A stretch of 25,000 bases of DNA, taken from positions 43,050 through 68,049 of the forward strand of contig JAHBMJ010004359.1 in the NCBI GenBank assembly GCA_018398765.1, in the 5' to 3' direction. Source of the DNA: Chromera velia. Taxonomy: Eukaryota; Sar; Chromeraceae. The notes beneath the pieces were generated by a model. That model was not told where the DNA came from. It was given only the letters and a program-made list of their open reading frames with translations, and ran no database searches. The position numbers were made by a program, and so were the translations under genes. Positions within the stretch are counted from its first letter, which is position 1. Each line of letters starts with the position of its first letter. Positions 21,117 to 25,000 of the stretch are shown here, one piece after another.

Positions 21117-24100
21117 ATGTTCTTGCCGACAGATTCGCCGACAGATTCGAAAGTAGGGAGCGCTTCCGCTAAGGAAAAGTCTTTCCCAGAGAAGATAGAA
21201 ACCACGGAGCTTTCCGATGGGTATCGAAGGGAGTGTTTCAAAAGACACGTAAGGCAAAACTTGAAATACGTCTGCTGACGGTGCGTGCCTGTAAGCTTTT
21301 TGTCCCATAGATATGCGCTTGCATCATTGTGGCATCTTTGCAGCAAAAACACCTGGGTCAATGTGTCTGGCCGGTCTGCCTCTTCCAGGTACTGCTAGGC
21401 CCGGCGTTCGTCTTCGCAGGGCTGTCAACACCCTTCGTTGCGACCCTTTTCTCTTCGTCGTTTATCGCGCTGACAATTTCTATGCTACCAGAGATTTGTC
21501 TGAAGACAGACCGTTTGACTGAGCTCCTGAGAGAAAACATCGCGTTCTGCGGACTCCTCGGCTTCGTCGTACTGTTTCATGTCGGCTTTTTCTGCTGGAC
21601 CGTGCCGCCAATCGCCGTCTACCTGCACGCCCATGGAGTCTCAGGTCAGCCATTCCAGGTGTCTAGGTGTCTCTCTGTCTGTCTGTCTCTCCGACTGTCG
21701 TATTTCAGCACAACTGAAACATACCTCTCAACTTGCATCCTAGGCCGCTACCTTCCTGTCTATCTATCTGTCTATATGTCTACCTCTCTACCTCTCTACC
21801 CGTCTATCTGTCTATCTCTCTACCCGTCTATCTGTCGACCTGTTTACCTGTCTATTGCCTGTTTGTTTGCCTGTTTGCCTGTCTGTCTGTCTGTTTACCC
21901 ATCTGTTGCTTGTTTGTTTGCAGCGTGCACTTTGAAGATGAACCTCCACCTTCCCGACCGGCACTTCCACATCCTCAACGTTGTGGACACTCTGCTGTGG
22001 TTGGGGACAGGTGTGTACAGGTTCAGCGATTTGGAGAATGCCAGGGATGTGCTCGCTTGCATGGCCATCCTCGGCGGTCTCCCGTTCCTGCTCGGGTCTG
22101 CACTGCGGCAGGTCCCCCTCAGGACGCTCGCAGATGCAGAGAGAGAGGTGCAGCAACGGCACCGTGCGGAAAGAGCGCGAGATATCTTCCTCAGCTACCT
22201 CATGCACGAGATGCGCAATCCGCTTTCCGGGGCCTCCCTGCTCGTGTACGAGTTTATGGAATCCCTAAAGGAGCTGGTCAGGACAACCAAAAACACAAAC
22301 CTCCCCATCGAGAGCCTGAGGAAAATGACGAAGGACGAGGCCGTACGCTTGCGTCAGCTGGCATCGTTCATGGCGACTCAGATTGACAAAATGAAGGGCG
22401 TGTGCGACGACGTGCTGCAGTTAGAAAAGATCCAAAAGGGCAAATTTGAATATCAATTCGTTCCTATGGCTCTCGAGGAATGGGTGGGTAAAGCTGGGGC
22501 CCAAGGGGTGCCTCTCTTCACCCGAGAGGGCCTAGAAGAGACAGAGCAGACGTCGGGGATCGACCCCGATTCTGTTGCCGTTCATTTCGATTGGGCCCTT
22601 GAAGTTGCTCCAGAGGCAGAAAGTCTTCTAGCCTCTCACCCGGTGGGGGTCGCGGACTTTCAAAGACTTGAGCAGGTCATCAGCAATTTCCTTAGCAATG
22701 CCAAGAAATTCACATCGAAAGGGTCGGTGAGACTTATCTTCAAGGTCCGTTTGCCTACCGCAGATGAAGAAGTAGACATTACACCATCAGCTCTCACGTC
22801 ATCCAAACAGGGATGTATCGCGAGGGCTTTGAAGGAGGGGAAGAGCAATTTGCAGGAGGGGGGGGATGTGGAGAGGGAAAGAAGCGAACTTACATGGGTT
22901 GTAGTTCGGGTGTCAGTAACGGATTCGGGTGTGGGGTTGAGTGAGGAGGACAGGCGGAAGCTCTTCAGGCCGTATGCACAGGTGAGGGCGGGAGAGCTGC
23001 AAAATGGGGGGGGGACGGGTTTGGGTTTGTGTATTTGCAAGAGTTTTGTAGAGGCTCATGCGGGTGGGCGTGTTGGATTGGAGAGTGAGGGCAGAGGGAA
23101 AGGGAGTACATTTTTCTTTCAGATTTTTGTTCCGCTTCTTGACTTCTCACATGAGTCTCCCAGACATCCCAATGAGCTCTTATCCCCCTTATCTCCCAAC
23201 ACCTCCCCTCGAGGTTCTCTTGACCACAGAGGGAGCGACACTCTCTGCCCCCGCGTTGCTGCCAACAAAGAAGAACTTTCCCCAGACCTACTCTCTGCTC
23301 TGGCAAAACGCACGAAGGAGAAAGAGATTCGATCTCTGCCCCCTTCCGAGGCCCAGCAAGACAAGTCCTCAGAAGGAGCGGATGTGCTACTGGTTGATGA
23401 CGACCGTTTCTGCCTCATGGCAGGCTCTGCAGCAATCCGCCGCCTCGGGTTTTCTGTCCGCACAGCAGAGGACGGAGAAGAGGCGTGCGACCTGGTGATC
23501 ACCCAGAAAGCCCCCTTCCGTTTTATTTTGATGGACAGACACATGACTAAAATGGACGGACCCGAGGCAGTCAGTCGGTTGGTTTCTCATTTCTCCTCTT
23601 TGAGTCAATCAGACACCAAAACTAGGGTTGAAGAGAACTCAGGAAAGGGAAGAGGGAAGGTGAGAGTCCGGCCGTTGATTATTGGTTGCACAGGAGATGC
23701 CAGTGAGGAATCCAAGAAAGAATTCTGCCGGGCTGGAACCGACACCTTCCTTGTCAAACCTCTGCAGCCACTGCAGCTCGCAGAGACTCTCAGAGAGCTC
23801 GAAAAATCCTCTTTCTTCGGGCAAGTAGAAGCAGATGGAAGAGAGGGGGGGGTGGAGGTAGAGGAGGGTGGGAACGGGAACGGAAAGGGAAAAGAGAAGG
23901 CGGTTCCGTCTTCGAGCAGACAATTTGAAAGCGAACAAGAGCGTCAGTCCGCGTCTGACAAGAAAGAGTCGATGAGTCACCCTCAAGGTGAAGCGGCAGG
24001 CAGTCCCACAGGGGCAGACGTGCTCCTGGTTGATGACGACCGTTTCTGCCTCATGGCAGGCTCTGCAGCAATCCGCCGCCTCGGGTTTTCTGTCCGCACA

Positions 24101-24489
24101 GCAGAGGACGGAGAAGAGGCGTGCGACCTGGTGATCACCCAGAAAGCCCCCTTCCGTTTTATTTTGATGGACAAGAATATGGCCAAGTGGAGGGCCCCGA
24201 AGCGATCGAACGAATGATCTCTCACTATTCGGCTTTGGAGGGAAAATATGACGGCAAGACCCCTTCCAGACACACACACAAAGACAAAGGAAATGTCACT
24301 GTAAAGGAGGAAGAAGAGCAAGAGGAGTATGCGTCAGTCAGGCCGCACCGACCGTTTATCATCGGATACACAGGGGACGCAACGCCAGAAGCTCGGGGGG
24401 CCTTCCGTCAAGCAGGAGCCGATCGCGTCATTTTCAAACCCCTCCAACCTCAGCAGCTGTCAGACACCTTCAAGGAACTAGAGCAGTAG
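21117..24489 (+). CDS. Hybrid histidine kinase with two receiver domains, frame broken in the second
   Basis: Exons are 21117-21248, 21311-21644 and 21924-24489, separated by introns of 62 and 279 bases. The product is a membrane sensor kinase for multistep phosphorelay. An N-terminal region with several hydrophobic helices (exon 2 and the start of exon 3) precedes the kinase core; no PAS or other cytoplasmic sensor domain is visible. The H box is SYLMHEMRNPLSG (His250). The N box is SNFLSNAKKF, G1 is VTDSGVGL and G2 is GGGTGLGL. Receiver 1 has LVDDD, the phospho-acceptor LMDRHM (Asp693), CTGDA and VKP (Lys767). Receiver 2 starts with an identical LVDDD half and LMDKNM (Asp905), then shifts frame near 24188. 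As read, translation stops at 24215-24217 after 919 residues. The rest of receiver 2 (EGPEAIERM..., GYTGDA, IFKPLQP) continues in the next frame to a TAG at 24487-24489. The ATG at 21117 is the first in the exon and is followed by an in-frame GTAAGG donor. Confidence 0.85.
21668..21912 (+). repeat. CTGT/CTAT repeats filling kinase intron 2
   Basis: The 279-base intron (21645-21923) consists largely of CTGT, CTAT and CCTG units. It is a multiple of three and has no in-frame stop, so the genomic frame reads through it as a Leu/Ser/Cys/Tyr-rich stretch. The donor is TCAG|GTCAGC and the acceptor TTGTTTGCAG. Confidence 0.85.
23390..23537 (+). repeat. 148-base identical block, copy 1 (receiver 1)
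   Basis: Bases 23390-23537 match 24026-24173 at every position by my reading, offset 636 bases (212 codons, in frame). The block covers the receiver start from LVDDD through ILMD. Directly outside it the two receivers differ, including silent differences just upstream (GATGTGCTA against GACGTGCTC). A recent gene conversion, or an assembly artefact, explains this better than an old duplication. Confidence 0.9.
24026..24173 (+). repeat. 148-base identical block, copy 2 (receiver 2)
   Basis: This is the second copy of the block at 23390-23537. Its right edge lies 15 bases before the point where receiver 2 loses its frame. Sequence after the edge (AAGAATATG against GACACATG) is diverged. Confidence 0.9.
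24185..24192 (+). other. Single-base frameshift in receiver domain 2
   Basis: Receiver 1 reads ATG ACT AAA ATG GAC GGA after the phospho-acceptor Asp. Receiver 2 reads ATG GCC AAG then TGG AGG, where one base before TG is missing relative to receiver 1. The downstream frame restores EGPEAIERM and the rest of a normal receiver to position 24489. It could be a real mutation, a sequencing error or an edited or frameshifted site; the raw sequence cannot tell which. Confidence 0.85.
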
Positions 24490-25000
24490 ACGTAGAAAAG
24501 GGAGGGGAGGAGAGGAGAGGATAGGAGAGGGCAGGGGCGCTGCAGGGGAAGGTCGAGAATTTCAGCTGCACACTGCAGCAGCCAACTGTGAGAAGGACTG
24601 AACTTTTTTGTGTCTTCGTCCCAATTCGCAGCGCGCCGTAGAAGTCTTCACTTTTGCGGTGACGAATTGGGCAAATGATATGGAAAACAAGGTACAGAAT
24701 TCCGAATTTTGAAAGAAAAATGTGTGAAAACCGTGCGCGAAGCTTCCCGAATTCACGCAGTGTGCAAACTTCAAACTTGCGAAGCTAGAGAATGAATACA
24801 AGGACAACTAGGACCATTCAAGCTTCCAAGTCATCTAAATTTAATCCTCGTCTGACAGCATTTTGAAAAGCAATAGGCTGGACTATAGCTTAATTAAAAG
24901 CTGCGTTAAAATCCGCCGTTAATTTGAGCTAGAGTACATGCACACTCTACCATTGTTATATACTAACTGTGTCACTGTCCTATAGGCTGTGCATATGATG
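24490..25000. other. Gene-free tail downstream of the kinase
   Basis: It holds a GGAGAGGA-rich stretch (24500-24535) and an inverted repeat CCCAATTCG (24620-24628) with CGAATTGGG (24663-24671). From about 24830 there is AT-richer DNA ending with TAGGCTGTGCA, a word also found in the AT-rich island at 14740-15400. I see no coding region. Confidence 0.65.

Noticed and set aside
21329-24217. A single uninterrupted 962-codon reading frame for the kinase
   Set aside because: It reads through a repeat-filled 279-base segment with good splice sites on both ends, and its start lies inside an exon that continues upstream to 21311.
21117-24489. Bacterial contamination as the source of the histidine kinase
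   Set aside because: The gene is split by introns of the same donor and acceptor style as its neighbours and is embedded among eukaryotic genes.
1-25000. CRISPR array, tRNA or rRNA genes
   Set aside because: Tandem repeats here have 2-4 base units without spacers, and no tRNA cloverleaf or rRNA core sequence was recognised by eye.

Overview
The window looks like nuclear DNA of a eukaryotic microbe. It carries five protein-coding genes. Four are clearly split by GT-AG introns; the split of the fifth, at 16288-17549, is less certain. TAA, TAG and TGA all work as stops. Intergenic DNA and introns are full of microsatellites. A hybrid histidine kinase beside an anchored cytochrome P450 argues against an animal. 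Together with the near-even base composition and the abundant GCATGC words, my best guess is a photosynthetic alveolate such as a chromerid (Chromera velia-like). That placement is inference, and a stramenopile or other protist is possible. No rRNA, tRNA, CRISPR array or intact transposon was seen.

Layout: (1) 1-1041, a microsatellite-rich flank. (2) 1042-5670, minus strand, a seven-exon cytochrome P450 of 655 residues; all exon phases join cleanly. (3) 5671-6371, a shared upstream region between divergent genes. (4) 6372-12199, plus strand, a six-exon leucine-rich protein of 1093 residues with only phase-0 introns. (5) 12200-16287, a long intergenic region between convergent genes. It contains simple repeats, an AT-rich island (about 14740-15400) and an unexplained open patch (15413-15800). 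(6) 16288-17549, minus strand, an unrecognised protein of about 394 residues. (7) 17821-20351, minus strand, a type II membrane protein with a DxD motif, probably a Golgi-type glycosyltransferase. (8) 20352-21116, a second divergent upstream region. (9) 21117-24489, plus strand, a membrane hybrid histidine kinase with two receiver domains. The second receiver is broken by a one-base frameshift. (10) 24490-25000, a gene-free tail.

Nothing shows that these genes act in one pathway. The most unusual signals are three. A 148-base block is identical between the two receiver modules of the kinase and ends about 15 bases before the frameshift. Many 5' splice sites read GTCRGY (C at +3) and often sit inside GTCA or GTGA tandem repeats. 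The P450 lacks the usual acidic residue of the oxygen-activating I-helix motif.
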